A DNA stretch of 64,000 nucleotides, from positions 3,456,001-3,520,000 of the forward strand of contig NZ_AP022870.1 of the NCBI RefSeq assembly GCF_011764545.1. Direction: 5' to 3'. Below are positions 9,390 through 17,972 of the stretch, in pieces. The position numbers and the translations under genes were made by a program. The notes beneath the pieces are model-generated. The model was given only the letters and a program-made list of their open reading frames with translations, did not search any database and was not told the DNA's origin. The DNA comes from Phytohabitans flavus. Its GTDB lineage: Bacteria; Actinomycetota; Actinomycetes; Mycobacteriales; Micromonosporaceae. Positions within the stretch are counted from its first letter, which is position 1. Every line of letters begins with the position of its first letter.

Positions 9390-10402
9390 GCCGTTACCCC
9401 TTCACGCAGCCACCACGGATCCGGCACCTCGCCGGTGTCCAGATAGGTCTTCAGCTGGTACTCGATCTCGTCCGCCGAAGGGCTGAAGCGACCCTCCAGC
9501 CCCTTGTTGTAGGGCACCGGCACGTCCGGTGCCGTTACCCGGAACGGCGGAGCCTGTAGCGCCCGGAACGCCGCCGTGGTCACCGCCGACACGACCTCGC
9601 TGCCCCAGCCACCGCTGGCTGGCGCCTCCTCGACCACGACGAGGCGGCCGGTCTTGGCCACCGAGGCGAGCACGGTGTCGCGGTCCCAGGGCACGAGCGT
9701 GGAGAGGTCGATCACCTCGACGCCGGTGCCGAGCCGCTCGGCCGCGCTCAGGGCGGCGCGGACCGTCTGCCCGAGCGCGACGACGGTCACCGCGTCGCCC
9801 TCGCGGACCACGCGGGCGGCGCCCAGCGGTACGACGCCCTCGTCGCCGGTGACGCACTCGCCGCGCTCGGCGTAGAGCACCCGTGGCTCCAGGATCACGA
9901 CCGGGTCGGGGTCCCGGATGGCCGCGCGGAGCAGCCCGTACGCCGTCTGCGCGTCGCTTGGCGCGGCGACCTTGAGGCCGGGCGTGGCGGTGAGCCAGTT
10001 TTCCAGCGTCTGGCTGTGCTGGGTGCCGAAGCCGAGGCCGGAGCCCGTGCTGGCGCGCACGACCAGCGGCACGCTGACCCGGCCGTTGCTGAGGTAGCGG
10101 AACTTGGCCGCCTCGGTCACGAGCTGGTCGAGCGCGACGCCGAGGAACTCCATGAACATGATCTCGACCACCGGTCGCATGCCCACCGTGGCGGCGCCGA
10201 CCGCGGCGCCGACGAATCCCATCTCGGATATCGGGGTATCCCGTACCCGCAGCGGCCCGAACTCGGCCAGCAGCCCCTCGGAGGTCTTGAACGGGCCCTC
10301 GGCGGCCGCCACGTCCTCTCCGAACAGCATCACCGAACCGTCCTCGCGCATCGCGTCGGCCAATGCCGCCGCGATCGCTTGCCGTACCCGCATCCGTACC
10401 AT
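9386..10402 (-). CDS. 2-oxoacid dehydrogenase E1 beta (transketolase-like)
   Basis: A 338-residue E1 beta subunit forming the alpha2beta2 heterotetramer with the neighbouring E1 alpha. The start (RVRQAIAAALADAMREDGSVMLFGEDV) is typical of the family, the pyrimidine-binding domain runs to about residue 180, and the transketolase C-terminal domain follows (DLSTLVPWDRDTV, VVVEEAP). GGAGGGG precedes the ATG. The next gene upstream ends at 10520, and the 117-bp gap holds one full LacI-like palindrome and lies beside a second, so this is probably where the E1-lipoyl-hydrolase-enolase-PrpD operon starts. Confidence 0.9.
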   Translation of the reverse strand: MVRMRVRQAIAAALADAMREDGSVMLFGEDVAAAEGPFKTSEGLLAEFGPLRVRDTPISEMGFVGAAVGAATVGMRPVVEIMFMEFLGVALDQLVTEAAKFRYLSNGRVSVPLVVRASTGSGLGFGTQHSQTLENWLTATPGLKVAAPSDAQTAYGLLRAAIRDPDPVVILEPRVLYAERGECVTGDEGVVPLGAARVVREGDAVTVVALGQTVRAALSAAERLGTGVEVIDLSTLVPWDRDTVLASVAKTGRLVVVEEAPASGGWGSEVVSAVTTAAFRALQAPPFRVTAPDVPVPYNKGLEGRFSPSADEIEYQLKTYLDTGEVPDPWWLREGVTA

Positions 10403-10436
10403 CCGACCTGTCCCCTCCGGCCTGCGCCTTCTCGGC

Positions 10437-10450
10437 TGGAAACGTTTCTA
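10437..10450. promoter_or_regulatory. Candidate LacI-type operator upstream of E1 beta
   Basis: TGGAAACGTTTCTA is a near-perfect palindrome centred on CG at 10443-10444, the usual form of LacI/GalR-family operators. It is 35 bases upstream of the E1 beta start codon. Confidence 0.55.
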
Positions 10451-10519
10451 ATCCTGACCCGACCACGGCCGCGCAGTCAAGCGTCCGAGCGAGATACGAG
10501 CGCCCTGGAAGGCGTCTGG

Positions 10520-11371
10520 CTAGGCGTGGTGCGACGGATTCCCGGTAACGTTTCCGGACGAGACATCGCTTTGCGCCGTGAGCCGGCCCGCGGTGTCCAC
10601 CACTCGCGCGCCGGCCACCGCACCCTCGGGTCCGGGCAGCACCGTCAGCGTCTGCGTGCCCACCATCGGCGCGACAAGCCGGTACCCAAATGTCCGCCCG
10701 ACCAGGCCAGCGCCGTACCGGCCGGCGAACTCGGCCATCATCAGCGCCTGGAGCGGGCCGTGCACCACGAGTCCCGCGTAGCCCTCCGCGCGCGCCCAGC
10801 CCAGGTCGTAGTGGATGCGGTGTGCGTTGTACGTCAACGCCGAGAAGCGGAACAGGAACGCCTCGTCGACGGCCAACCGCAGCCGCGGCCCGGCTGCCGG
10901 CTCCGCCACGGGTGCGCCGCCCGGCGGCGAGGTGGCGCCCGCCGCGCGGTACACCAGATCGCTCTCCTCGACGATCGCGACCTGCCCGCCCTGGCTGATC
11001 TCGGTGCGCAGCGTCAGGAAGGTGAGAGGGCCGCTGCGCCCCACCTTCTCGCTGGTCCGGCTCACCCAGGACACTCGGGTCGCCGGCTCACCGATACGTA
11101 GCGGGTGCGTGGTGGTCACCCTGCCGCCGGCGAACATGCGCTTGAGACCGGGACCGGGCGGCGCGGGTACACCGGAGGTGGGATGCCCGTCCGGGCCGAG
11201 GTCGGCCGAGGGGCGGCGTTCCAGCAGGTACACCCAGTGCCACATCGGCGGCAGCACAGCCACCGGGACATCGGTGTCGAGCAGGTTGGCGAGGGCCTCC
11301 GCGGGCTCGGGCGCGATGACCTCTTCGCGCACCACCCGACCGGCCACTGGCTGCGTTGTCATGATCGGCAT
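10520..11371 (-). CDS. HTD2/MaoC-type acyl-CoA hydratase (mesaconyl-C4-CoA hydratase-like)
   Basis: A 283-residue double hot-dog protein. The C-terminal half carries the hydratase signature YNAHRIHYDLGWARAEGYAGLVVHGPLQA, with the catalytic Asp/His pair region, as in HTD2-like dehydratases and mesaconyl-C4-CoA or itaconyl-CoA hydratases. The N-terminal half (PPMWHWVYLLERRPSADLGPDGHP) is the degenerate hot dog of the same family. Starts at 11371 or 11362 are equally possible. With a CoA-transferase and PrpD-like protein in the same island, hydration of a C4-C5 dicarboxylyl-CoA is reasonable but unproven. Confidence 0.8.
   Translation of the reverse strand: MPIMTTQPVAGRVVREEVIAPEPAEALANLLDTDVPVAVLPPMWHWVYLLERRPSADLGPDGHPTSGVPAPPGPGLKRMFAGGRVTTTHPLRIGEPATRVSWVSRTSEKVGRSGPLTFLTLRTEISQGGQVAIVEESDLVYRAAGATSPPGGAPVAEPAAGPRLRLAVDEAFLFRFSALTYNAHRIHYDLGWARAEGYAGLVVHGPLQALMMAEFAGRYGAGLVGRTFGYRLVAPMVGTQTLTVLPGPEGAVAGARVVDTAGRLTAQSDVSSGNVTGNPSHHA
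10542..10557. promoter_or_regulatory. Candidate LacI-type operator
   Basis: CCGGTAACGTTTCCGG is a palindrome with one mismatched pair, centred on CG at 10549-10550, using the same half-sites (GGAAACG, GGTAACG) as the sites at 1231 and 10437. It lies within the 3' end of the HTD2-like gene, about 140 bases upstream of the E1 beta start, so it could loop with the site at 10437. Confidence 0.45.
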
Positions 11372-11448
11372 GAAACCACGCCACGCGCCGCAGCCACCAG
11401 CAGGTCAGTGGATGTCGGCTGGCGCCCGCCGCGGTGTAGACATAGGGA

Positions 11449-12243
11449 ATGAACGATTTCAGACCTATCCATAGCCTCACGCGCAGGCGACTGCTGCTCA
11501 GCGCCGGTGCCGGCGTGCTCGGGATCTCGGTCGTGAGCACGATCGCCGGCTGCACGACATCGCCGGACACCTCCGGCTCCGACACCTCCACACCGGACGG
11601 TGGCACGCCGGACGCCAGCTCGCCGGCGAGCGGGTCCGGCGACGCGATAGCCGGCGGCTGGCAGCGGGTCGACCTGTCGTTCGTCTCGGCCTACCTGCTG
11701 ATCCGCGGCGGTGAAGCGGCCGTCGTCGACCTGGGCACCCCAGGCTCGGGCGCGTCGATCGAGGCCGGGCTCAAGGCCGCCGGCGCCGGCTGGGACACCG
11801 TCCGGCACGTCATCCTCACCCACCAGCACCAGGACCACGCCGGCGGCGTGACCGAGGTAGCGCCGAAGGTCACCGCCGGTTCGCTGTACGGCGGCGCCGC
11901 CGATGTGGACGCGATCAGCTCGCCGACGCCGCTGAAGCCGGTCAACGACGGCGACGAGATATTCGGCCTTCAGGTCATCGGCACGCCCGGGCACACCGCC
12001 GGACACATCGCGGTGTTCGATCCCTCGACCGGCGTCCTGGTGGCCGGCGACGCGCTCCGCACCACCGACGGGCTGGTCGGCCCGGACCCGCAGTACACCG
12101 CCGACATGACCCAGGCGGCGGCGTCCGTGCGCAAGCTGGCGGCATTGGACGTACGCGTCATCCTGCCCGGGCACGGCGCTCCCCTGACCAGCGGGACGGC
12201 CGAGGCACTGGCGAAACTCGCCGCCGCACAGCCGGCCCGCTGA
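11449..12243 (+). CDS. Secreted metallo-beta-lactamase-fold hydrolase (Tat/lipoprotein signal)
   Basis: A 264-residue MBL-fold hydrolase. The N-terminus has a Tat-like SLTRRRLLL stretch and a lipobox (TIAGC, Cys35), then a Ser/Thr/Gly/Asp linker to about residue 65. The zinc motif is intact (LTHQHQDHAGG), followed by GTPGHTAGH, VAGDAL and LPGHG. It is therefore probably a lipid-anchored, Tat-exported enzyme acting outside the membrane. Relatives include glyoxalase II-like and lactone hydrolases; the substrate is unknown. It stands alone on the plus strand, and its stop lies just before a MITE-like element. Confidence 0.85.
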   Translation: MNDFRPIHSLTRRRLLLSAGAGVLGISVVSTIAGCTTSPDTSGSDTSTPDGGTPDASSPASGSGDAIAGGWQRVDLSFVSAYLLIRGGEAAVVDLGTPGSGASIEAGLKAAGAGWDTVRHVILTHQHQDHAGGVTEVAPKVTAGSLYGGAADVDAISSPTPLKPVNDGDEIFGLQVIGTPGHTAGHIAVFDPSTGVLVAGDALRTTDGLVGPDPQYTADMTQAAASVRKLAALDVRVILPGHGAPLTSGTAEALAKLAAAQPAR

Positions 12244-12411
12244 CTAGGGCCTGTTTCAAAAGATTTGTCGAGGCGAGCCGGGATCCAGGCGGCGATCCGG
12301 CAAGTCGGGCGCAAGGTCGCATACCGGTGTTGTATGCGGCCTTACGACCGGCGCCGCCGGTCGTCGTCTGGGCCCGGCGCAGCCCGGCAAGGTTTTTGAA
12401 ACAGGCCCTAG
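12244..12411. mobile_element. 168-bp MITE-like element with 18-bp terminal inverted repeats
   Basis: Both ends read inward as CTAGGGCCTGTTTCAAAA, an 18-bp perfect inverted repeat. The outermost CTAG may be a 4-bp target duplication, as in the YTAR sites of IS5-type elements. The interior has no gene and folds into two further hairpins (GCATAC..GTATGC, and ACGACCGGC..GCCGGTCGT). It is a non-autonomous element inserted between the MBL hydrolase and the ABC exporter. No matching transposase is in the window. Confidence 0.8.
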
Positions 12412-12427
12412 CAGTACCGTGTAGCTG

Positions 12428-14194
12428 GTGGACGACGCGACTCTCGAGGCCCCCGTGCGACCCGATGTGCCGCCCTGGCGGGTCATGGTCTCGTTCATCC
12501 GCCCGCACGTCCTGGCGCTGGTGGTTGGCGGCCTGCTCAGCCTGGTGACCGCGGCGACCGGGCTGGCCCTGCCGCTGGTGGTCCGCGAGCTGATCGACGA
12601 CCTGACCGACGGGCGTCCGGTCGCGGCCTTGCTGGCGTTGATGACCGTGCTCGTGGTGGCCAACGCGGCGATCGGCGCGCTCGGCACGTACGTGCTGCGG
12701 CGCACCGCCGAGTCCGTGGTCCTCACCGCCCGGCGCGGGCTTGTGGCGCGGCTGCTGCGGCTGCGCCTCGGCGTGGTGGAGAGCACCGAGCCGGGTGACC
12801 TGATGTCGCGCGTGACCGCCGACACCACGCTGCTGCGCGAGGTGACCACCAACTCCCTCGTCGGCGGCGCCACCAGCTTGATCACGCTCGTGGCGACCGT
12901 GGTGATGATGGCCCTGCTCGACCTGGTGCTGCTCGGCGTGACGCTCGGCGCACTGCTCGCCGCGGGCGTCGTGATCGGCCTCGTCGTACCGCGGATCAAC
13001 CGGGCGGCCCGCCGGGCGCAGGAGTCGGTCGGCGTGATCGGCGCCGCGCTGGAGCGGATGTTCGGCGCCTTCCGCACGGTCAAGGCGTCCGGCGCCGAGG
13101 AGCACGAGCAGCGCCGCGCCGTCGAGGCCGCCAGCCAGGCGTGGCAGGCCAGCGTGCGCGCGGCCAAGTGGAGCGCGGTGGCCGGCAACACCGCTGGGCT
13201 GGCCGCGCAGGTGGCGTTCCTGGCGGTACTCGGCACGGGCGGCGCGCGAGTGGCCTCCGGCACGATCGACATCGGCACGCTCATCGCGTTCCTGCTGTAC
13301 GTCTTCTACCTGATGGCCCCGGTCAACCAGCTCGTCGCGGCGATCACGCAGTACCAGGTCGGCTCCGCCGCGGTGGCCCGCATCCAGCAGGCGCACGCCA
13401 TGCCCGTCGAGCCGCCCAGCCCGCCGGCCGAGCCGCCCACCGCCGGCGCCGCCCCGGCGACCGTCACGTTCGCCGACGTCCGGTTCCAGTACCGGACCGA
13501 GCTGCCCGAGGTACACCGAGGCGTGAGCTTCCACGTCCCGGCGGGCGGCATGACCGCGTTCGTCGGGCCGTCCGGCGCAGGCAAGACCACCGTCCTCTCG
13601 CTCATCGAGCGGTTCTACGAACCCAGCGGCGGCCAGGTGCTCGTCGACGGCGTCGACGTACGCGACTGGCCGGTCGCGGGGCTGCGGGCCACCATCGGGT
13701 ACGTCGAGCAGGACGCGCCGGTGCTGTCCGGCTCGCTGCGGGAAAACCTGCTGCTCGGCGCGCAGTGGGCCAGCGAGGACGAACTCGTCGAGGTGCTGCG
13801 CACCGCCCGGCTGGAACGCCTCGTGGCGGGGCTGCCGGAGGGGCTCGACACCCAGGTCGGGCACCGAGGTACCAAGCTCTCCGGCGGCGAGCGGCAGCGG
13901 GTCGCGATCGCCCGGGCGCTGCTGCGGCAGCCCCGGCTGCTCCTGCTCGACGAGGCGACCTCGCAGCTCGACGCGGTCAACGAGGCGGCGCTGCGCGACA
14001 CCGTCGCCGACGTCGCGCACACCACGACGGTGCTGGTCGTCGCGCACCGGCTGTCGACGGTGACGATGGCCGATCGCATCATCGTGATGGACGCCGGCGA
14101 GGTCCGCGCGATCGGCACGCACGCGGAGCTCGTCTCGGCCGACGCCCTCTACGCCGAACTGGCCGCGACCCAGTTCCTCGCCGCTACCCCGTAA
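12428..14194 (+). CDS. ABC exporter, fused permease and ATPase
   Basis: A 588-residue half-transporter. The first ~310 residues form the six-helix ABC transmembrane domain ([24 protein letters not shown] onward), and the remainder is the nucleotide-binding domain with Walker [11 protein letters not shown]-loop YVEQDAP, signature LSGGERQR, Walker B LLLLDEAT and H-loop VVAHRLS. All catalytic residues are present, so it should work as a homodimeric exporter of the MsbA/LmrA type. The GTG at 12428 lies 17 bp after the MITE-like element, so part of the original promoter may come from that element. Substrate is unknown (drug, lipid or peptide). Confidence 0.9.
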   Translation: MDDATLEAPVRPDVPPWRVMVSFIRPHVLALVVGGLLSLVTAATGLALPLVVRELIDDLTDGRPVAALLALMTVLVVANAAIGALGTYVLRRTAESVVLTARRGLVARLLRLRLGVVESTEPGDLMSRVTADTTLLREVTTNSLVGGATSLITLVATVVMMALLDLVLLGVTLGALLAAGVVIGLVVPRINRAARRAQESVGVIGAALERMFGAFRTVKASGAEEHEQRRAVEAASQAWQASVRAAKWSAVAGNTAGLAAQVAFLAVLGTGGARVASGTIDIGTLIAFLLYVFYLMAPVNQLVAAITQYQVGSAAVARIQQAHAMPVEPPSPPAEPPTAGAAPATVTFADVRFQYRTELPEVHRGVSFHVPAGGMTAFVGPSGAGKTTVLSLIERFYEPSGGQVLVDGVDVRDWPVAGLRATIGYVEQDAPVLSGSLRENLLLGAQWASEDELVEVLRTARLERLVAGLPEGLDTQVGHRGTKLSGGERQRVAIARALLRQPRLLLLDEATSQLDAVNEAALRDTVADVAHTTTVLVVAHRLSTVTMADRIIVMDAGEVRAIGTHAELVSADALYAELAATQFLAATP

Positions 14195-14199
14195 CGGCC

Positions 14200-14586
14200 C
14201 TAGCGGCCTGACGTATCAGCGGCTAGCGGCACCGCCGGTGTCTTGCTGTAGCCGAGCGCTTCGACGATCTTGCCGTCGCGGACCCGCATGAGGTTGACGC
14301 CGCGCACGTAGTCAGCGGCGCCGGTCCCGTACCGGTAGCGCCACCGGATGCTCGCCCGGTCGCCGGCCACCGCGATCTCCTCGGGCTCGAACTGGGTGGC
14401 GTGGTCGCCGGCCAGCGCCCGCCAGAACGTCAGGCACGCGGCACGCCCCTCGTAGCGCGCCCCGTCCGGGGCCGGCTGGATCGCCTCCATCACGCACTCC
14501 TCGCCCACCAGCTCGTCGAGCTGGTCTGGGTCGTGCCGAAGAAAAGCATCGTTGAACCGCCGGATGACCTCGCTGGTGTCGGACAT
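14200..14586 (-). CDS. SnoaL/NTF2-like fold protein
   Basis: A 128-residue cystatin/NTF2-like cone protein of the SnoaL or ketosteroid-isomerase-like type (FNDAFLRHDPDQLDELVGEECVMEAIQPAPDG..YEGRAACLTFWRAL..VRGVNLMRVRDGKIVEALGYSK). The ATG at 14586 (MSDTSEVIRRFND) is preceded by AAGGAGGTC at good spacing. It diverges from the TetR regulator at 14679 across a short region rich in inverted repeats, so it is probably that regulator's target. The substrate is unknown. Confidence 0.8.
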   Translation of the reverse strand: MSDTSEVIRRFNDAFLRHDPDQLDELVGEECVMEAIQPAPDGARYEGRAACLTFWRALAGDHATQFEPEEIAVAGDRASIRWRYRYGTGAADYVRGVNLMRVRDGKIVEALGYSKTPAVPLAADTSGR

Positions 14587-14603
14587 ACGGCCGACCTCCT
14601 TCC

Positions 14604-14652
14604 AGTAGAACGTTCGGTCTACCCGGCGAATATATCGACCGGTTGTTCTACT
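14604..14652. promoter_or_regulatory. Candidate TetR operator region between snoaL-like and tetR genes
   Basis: The divergent intergenic region contains the interrupted palindrome GTAGAACGTTCGGTCTAC at 14605-14622, and an 8-bp inverted pair, AGTAGAAC (14604) and GTTCTACT (14645). These are natural candidates for autoregulation by the adjacent TetR protein. Confidence 0.5.
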
Positions 14653-14678
14653 CGTCAACGGCATGGCAAGCTGGGCCC

Positions 14679-15239
14679 GTGGGCACACGAACCCAGCCAG
14701 GCCCGCGCGAGCGCCTACTCGCCGCAGCGCAGGAGCTGAGCTACCAGCAGGGCGTCAACGTCGGGGTCGACGCGCTGCTGAGCGCGGCTAACGTGGCCCG
14801 CCGCTCGCTGTACGAACACTTCGGCGGCAAAGACGGCCTGATCGCCGAGGTCCTGCGCCGAGCCGCGGCCGAGGACCTGGAGCGGTACCGGTCGGCGATC
14901 GCCGCAGCCGGCGACGATCCACGCCAGCGGCTGCTGGCCGTCTTCGACATGCTCGACCAGGTCGTCAGCGCGCCGGACTTCCGCGGCTGCCGCTACCTCG
15001 GCGCCGACCTCGCCCTCGCCGACCAGGCCCACCCCGCGCACGCCGTCACCCGGCAGTACCGGCAAGCGCTGCACGAACTCCTCGCACACGAGGTGGAGCG
15101 GCTGGACCTGCCTCACCCGGCGCACGTCACGGACCAGCTCATGCTCCTCGTCGAAGGCACCCTCGCCACCGGCGCGGCCCGACCCACCAGCCGCCCGGCC
15201 CGCGACGCACGCGAGCTCGTCCAACACATCCTCGGCTAA
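14679..15239 (+). CDS. TetR/AcrR family transcriptional regulator
   Basis: A 186-residue TetR repressor. The N-terminal helix-turn-helix is clear (RERLLAAAQELSYQQGVNVGVDALLSAANVARRSLYEHFGGKDGLIAEVL), and the rest is a helical ligand-binding domain with a cysteine in FRGCRYLGADLA. The start is the GTG at 14679 (VGTRTQPGPRERLL), because the upstream in-frame ATG would add an unrelated N-terminal extension. It is divergent from the SnoaL-like gene and probably controls it. The ligand is unknown. Confidence 0.9.
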   Translation: MGTRTQPGPRERLLAAAQELSYQQGVNVGVDALLSAANVARRSLYEHFGGKDGLIAEVLRRAAAEDLERYRSAIAAAGDDPRQRLLAVFDMLDQVVSAPDFRGCRYLGADLALADQAHPAHAVTRQYRQALHELLAHEVERLDLPHPAHVTDQLMLLVEGTLATGAARPTSRPARDARELVQHILG

Positions 15240-15244
15240 CCGGG

Positions 15245-16479
15245 TCAGAAGGCGACGCGGTCGCGGGCGGACCCGGACAGGTGCTCGGCCGAGATGACGA
15301 CGACGAACGAGTGGGCGACGTCGCCGGCTGGGCCGTCGCCGTCGAAGTGCGGCAGGGACACGGCCTCGTGGTGGCCGGTACGCAGGTCCAGAGCCTCGTA
15401 CCTGGCCGGCTCGCGCGGCCGTTCGGTGGCAGCCGAGCCGGCCTGCATGCGCGGGCCCGGGGCGGTCTGGATCAGGATCTCGTCTCGCCCCCGCCAGCTG
15501 AGAAACTGCGCCCACGGTTTCACGCACCGGTCGGACATCGCCGACGGCGTTGGCGTCGCGCACGTCCAGTCGCCGGCCTTCACGCCGTGAGGGATGGCAC
15601 CGGTGTCGTCGACCAGGGCGTAGTCGGTGGTCCCGAGTCCGGTACGGACCAGCGTCCCGGCCCCTTCCCTGTGGGCGCGGACGAACCCCACCTCGGCAGG
15701 CAGTGGCAGCCGGCCGGTCAGCCGGCCGTCGAGATCGGTGATGACGATGCCGAACAGCAGATGCCCGCTGTCCGGAGTCCACGCGACCTCCGGCGTGCGT
15801 TCGTCCCTCAGCGCGAGAGCCAGATCCGGCAAGCGTGGCGGTGACGGTTCGCTTGACCCGTAGAGGTGTGCGGTGTTGAACCGCCGCACCTGGGCCGTGT
15901 CCAGGTCCACGACGGCGATGTCGGCGGCCTGCGCGCGTTCGTCCCAGCCCCTGGCCGCGGCGTACCGCCCGTCCGGGGAGATGGTCGCGAAGTCGGGCCG
16001 GACCGGGATGTCGTACCAGCGGATCGCCCCGGTCGTGGCCTCGTACCGGCCGACCCGGCCCGGCACCTGGTCGCCCTCGCCCTTCGGCAGCACCGCCGCG
16101 TACCGCAGGTCGTTGGTCGGCTCGGACACCGTCTTGACCATCACGTTCCGGTAGTCGCCGGTCTCCGGGTCGAGCACCTCCCACCGGTGTACGTCCGTCC
16201 CCCTCGCGGACGTGGCCAGGTAGTCGGTGTGGCGGACCGCGAAGAGCGCGTTCCGGCCGCCGGTCGTCGCGGGCGTTGGTGACTCAGTGCGGACCACGGC
16301 CGCGATCGACACCGTCACCGCCGCTACCGCGACCGCGACGGTGGCCCCGCCGAGCGCCGCACGCATCCGGCGGCGCCGCTTGCCGGCCACCATCGCCCGC
16401 TCCCCAGCCGCGGCGGCATCGCGGCGGTGTCCGTCAGGTCGGTGAGGCTTTCGCGTACCAGCCTTGGCAGGCCGCTCAT
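15245..16479 (-). CDS. Membrane-anchored putative anti-sigma/sensor protein with TolB-like ectodomain (apparent frameshift)
   Basis: A protein of about 411 residues after repair. The cytosolic N-terminus (MSGLPRLVRESLTDLTDTAAMPPRLGERA) leads to basic residues and one membrane helix (AALGGATVAVAVAAVTVSIAAVV), then a large extracytoplasmic domain with repeated blade-like segments (FATISPDGRYAAARGW, PEVAWTPDSGHLLFG) suggesting a beta-propeller. The frame breaks in the C run at 16402-16405 and one base repairs it. Its ATG overlaps the sigma-factor stop (ATGA), the usual arrangement of an ECF sigma factor with its membrane anti-sigma partner. No classical zinc anti-sigma motif is seen, so that role is inferred from position and topology. 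Confidence 0.7.
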
Positions 16480-16997
16480 TTGACACTCTCCCGAAAGGTG
16501 TTGGGACCATTGAGCTCCGGCGCGATTTCCCGGAGCCGGGCCAGCGCGCGGTGTGTCTGGCTGCGGACCGTGCTGGCGGAGCAGCCCAGCAGTTGGCCGG
16601 TCTCGACATCGGACAGATCCTCGAAGAAGCGGGCGACGAGCACGGCCCGCTGCCGCGGTCCAAGCCGCATCAGGGCTTGCCGCAGCTGTAGCCGGCTCTC
16701 GCTGGCCGCGTTCTGGTCGCGCGGGTCCGGCCGGTCGGGCACGCTGCTGGCCGGCAACTCCCGCAGCCGGCGGCGACGCCGCCACACGGTCACCTGGCTG
16801 TGGTACATCGCCCGGCGCACGTACGCCTCCGGATCGCCACGCACGTGCCGCCAGCGGGCGAACGTGCGCGCCAACGCGTCCTGCAACAGGTCCTCGGCCG
16901 CGTGATGTGCACCGGTGAGAGCCAACGCGACCCGGAACATCCGGTCGCCGGACCCGGCCAGGAACTGCCGGAACTGTTCAGCCTCGGAATCGCTCAC
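16476..16997 (-). CDS. ECF RNA polymerase sigma factor (SigE/SACE-like)
   Basis: A 173-residue group IV sigma factor with region 2 (FRVALALTGAHHAAEDLLQDALARTFARW) and region 4 helix-turn-helix (LGPRQRAVLVARFFEDLSDVETGQLLGCSASTVRSQTHRALARLRE). It resembles the SigE-family group common in actinobacteria. The GTG start at 16997 is taken from the conserved N-terminus. It is co-translated with the membrane protein that follows, which presumably controls it. Its regulon is not visible. Confidence 0.9.
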   Translation of the reverse strand: MSDSEAEQFRQFLAGSGDRMFRVALALTGAHHAAEDLLQDALARTFARWRHVRGDPEAYVRRAMYHSQVTVWRRRRRLRELPASSVPDRPDPRDQNAASESRLQLRQALMRLGPRQRAVLVARFFEDLSDVETGQLLGCSASTVRSQTHRALARLREIAPELNGPNTFRESVK

Positions 16998-17169
16998 GGT
17001 CCCTCGCTTCCCTCCGCCTCACCCCAGAGACGAACAGAGCACCGGTACCGCTGCAACCAAACCCGTCGCTTACCGTGGACAGAGCACGACCGAGGAGATG
17101 ACGTTGATGAACAAGCTCGCCAGGCTGTCCTGCTCGCGGCGATGCGCGCGCAGCGACTCCCCTGACGGG

Positions 17170-17829
17170 CTACCGCCGCTGCCCGAGACGCTCCGCCAGG
17201 GTCTCCCGCAGATCGTCGGGTAGCCCGTCGATCCCGACAAGCTCAGGCAGCAGCTCCGGCTCGGTCATGTACGCCCGATAAGCCCGCGCGATCGTCACCC
17301 CGTGCGCCGGGCGGTCCTCCACGGTCACCGGATCGCCCGCCCACACCTCACCCGGCTCCAGCACACGCAGGTACGCACCCGGACGGCCCGACCGGGCGAA
17401 CGTCTTCACCCACCGCGGCTCGCCCATCTTGCGCTGGAACGTGACACACGGGACGCGTCCGAACGTCGGCTGAAGCACCAACCGCGGACCGATCCGCCAC
17501 CGCTCGCCGATGACCGCGCCGTTGACGTCGACCTCCTCGGTCGTCAGGTTTTCACCGAAGAGCCCGTTGGCCAGCCGGCGACTCAGCCGCGCCTGCCACC
17601 AGTCGTAGTCCTCCCGCGCGTACGCGTAAACGGCCTGGTCGTCGCCGCCATGGTGCTCGATGTCGAAAATCTGATCGCCGACCAGACCGGTGTGCAACCC
17701 GGTCGTCTTGGGCCCCGGCGCACGCACCATGACCAGGTGGTCGACGGGCCGCTTGTTGATGCCCGTAAGACCACCCTTGGCCGGATTGGGCTCCGGCACC
17801 GCCAAGTTGACCGAAACAATCCTGCCCAC
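17170..17829 (-). CDS. MOSC domain protein (YiiM-like)
   Basis: A 219-residue MOSC-domain protein. MOSC domains bind molybdenum cofactor or carry sulfur, and YiiM-type proteins reduce N-hydroxylated compounds with Moco. Typical features are the N-terminal VSVNLAVP, the GDQIFDIEHHGGDDQAVYAYAREDYDWW block and FGENLTTEEVDVNGAVIGERW. Translation starts at a GTG. It is a single gene, convergent with nothing obvious. It is the only Moco-related gene outside the formate dehydrogenase region of this window. Confidence 0.85.
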   Translation of the reverse strand: MGRIVSVNLAVPEPNPAKGGLTGINKRPVDHLVMVRAPGPKTTGLHTGLVGDQIFDIEHHGGDDQAVYAYAREDYDWWQARLSRRLANGLFGENLTTEEVDVNGAVIGERWRIGPRLVLQPTFGRVPCVTFQRKMGEPRWVKTFARSGRPGAYLRVLEPGEVWAGDPVTVEDRPAHGVTIARAYRAYMTEPELLPELVGIDGLPDDLRETLAERLGQRR

Positions 17830-17972
17830 GCCGGCAACCTAACCCGCCCCGCCCATCACCCGCCGCCCAATTTCCCGCCCTCCACAACCACGCAAACGCT
17901 CCAGCACGGGGCGGCCGCGCGCGGACAGAATCCGGACGTGGAACGTCCGCAACCGCTCGTACTATCGCCGGC

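Noticed and set aside
17098..17165. 22-codon plus-strand frame (MTLMNKLARL..) behind GAGGAG
   Set aside because: It has a ribosome site, but no family, partner or downstream gene on the same strand makes it a believable leader peptide or protein.
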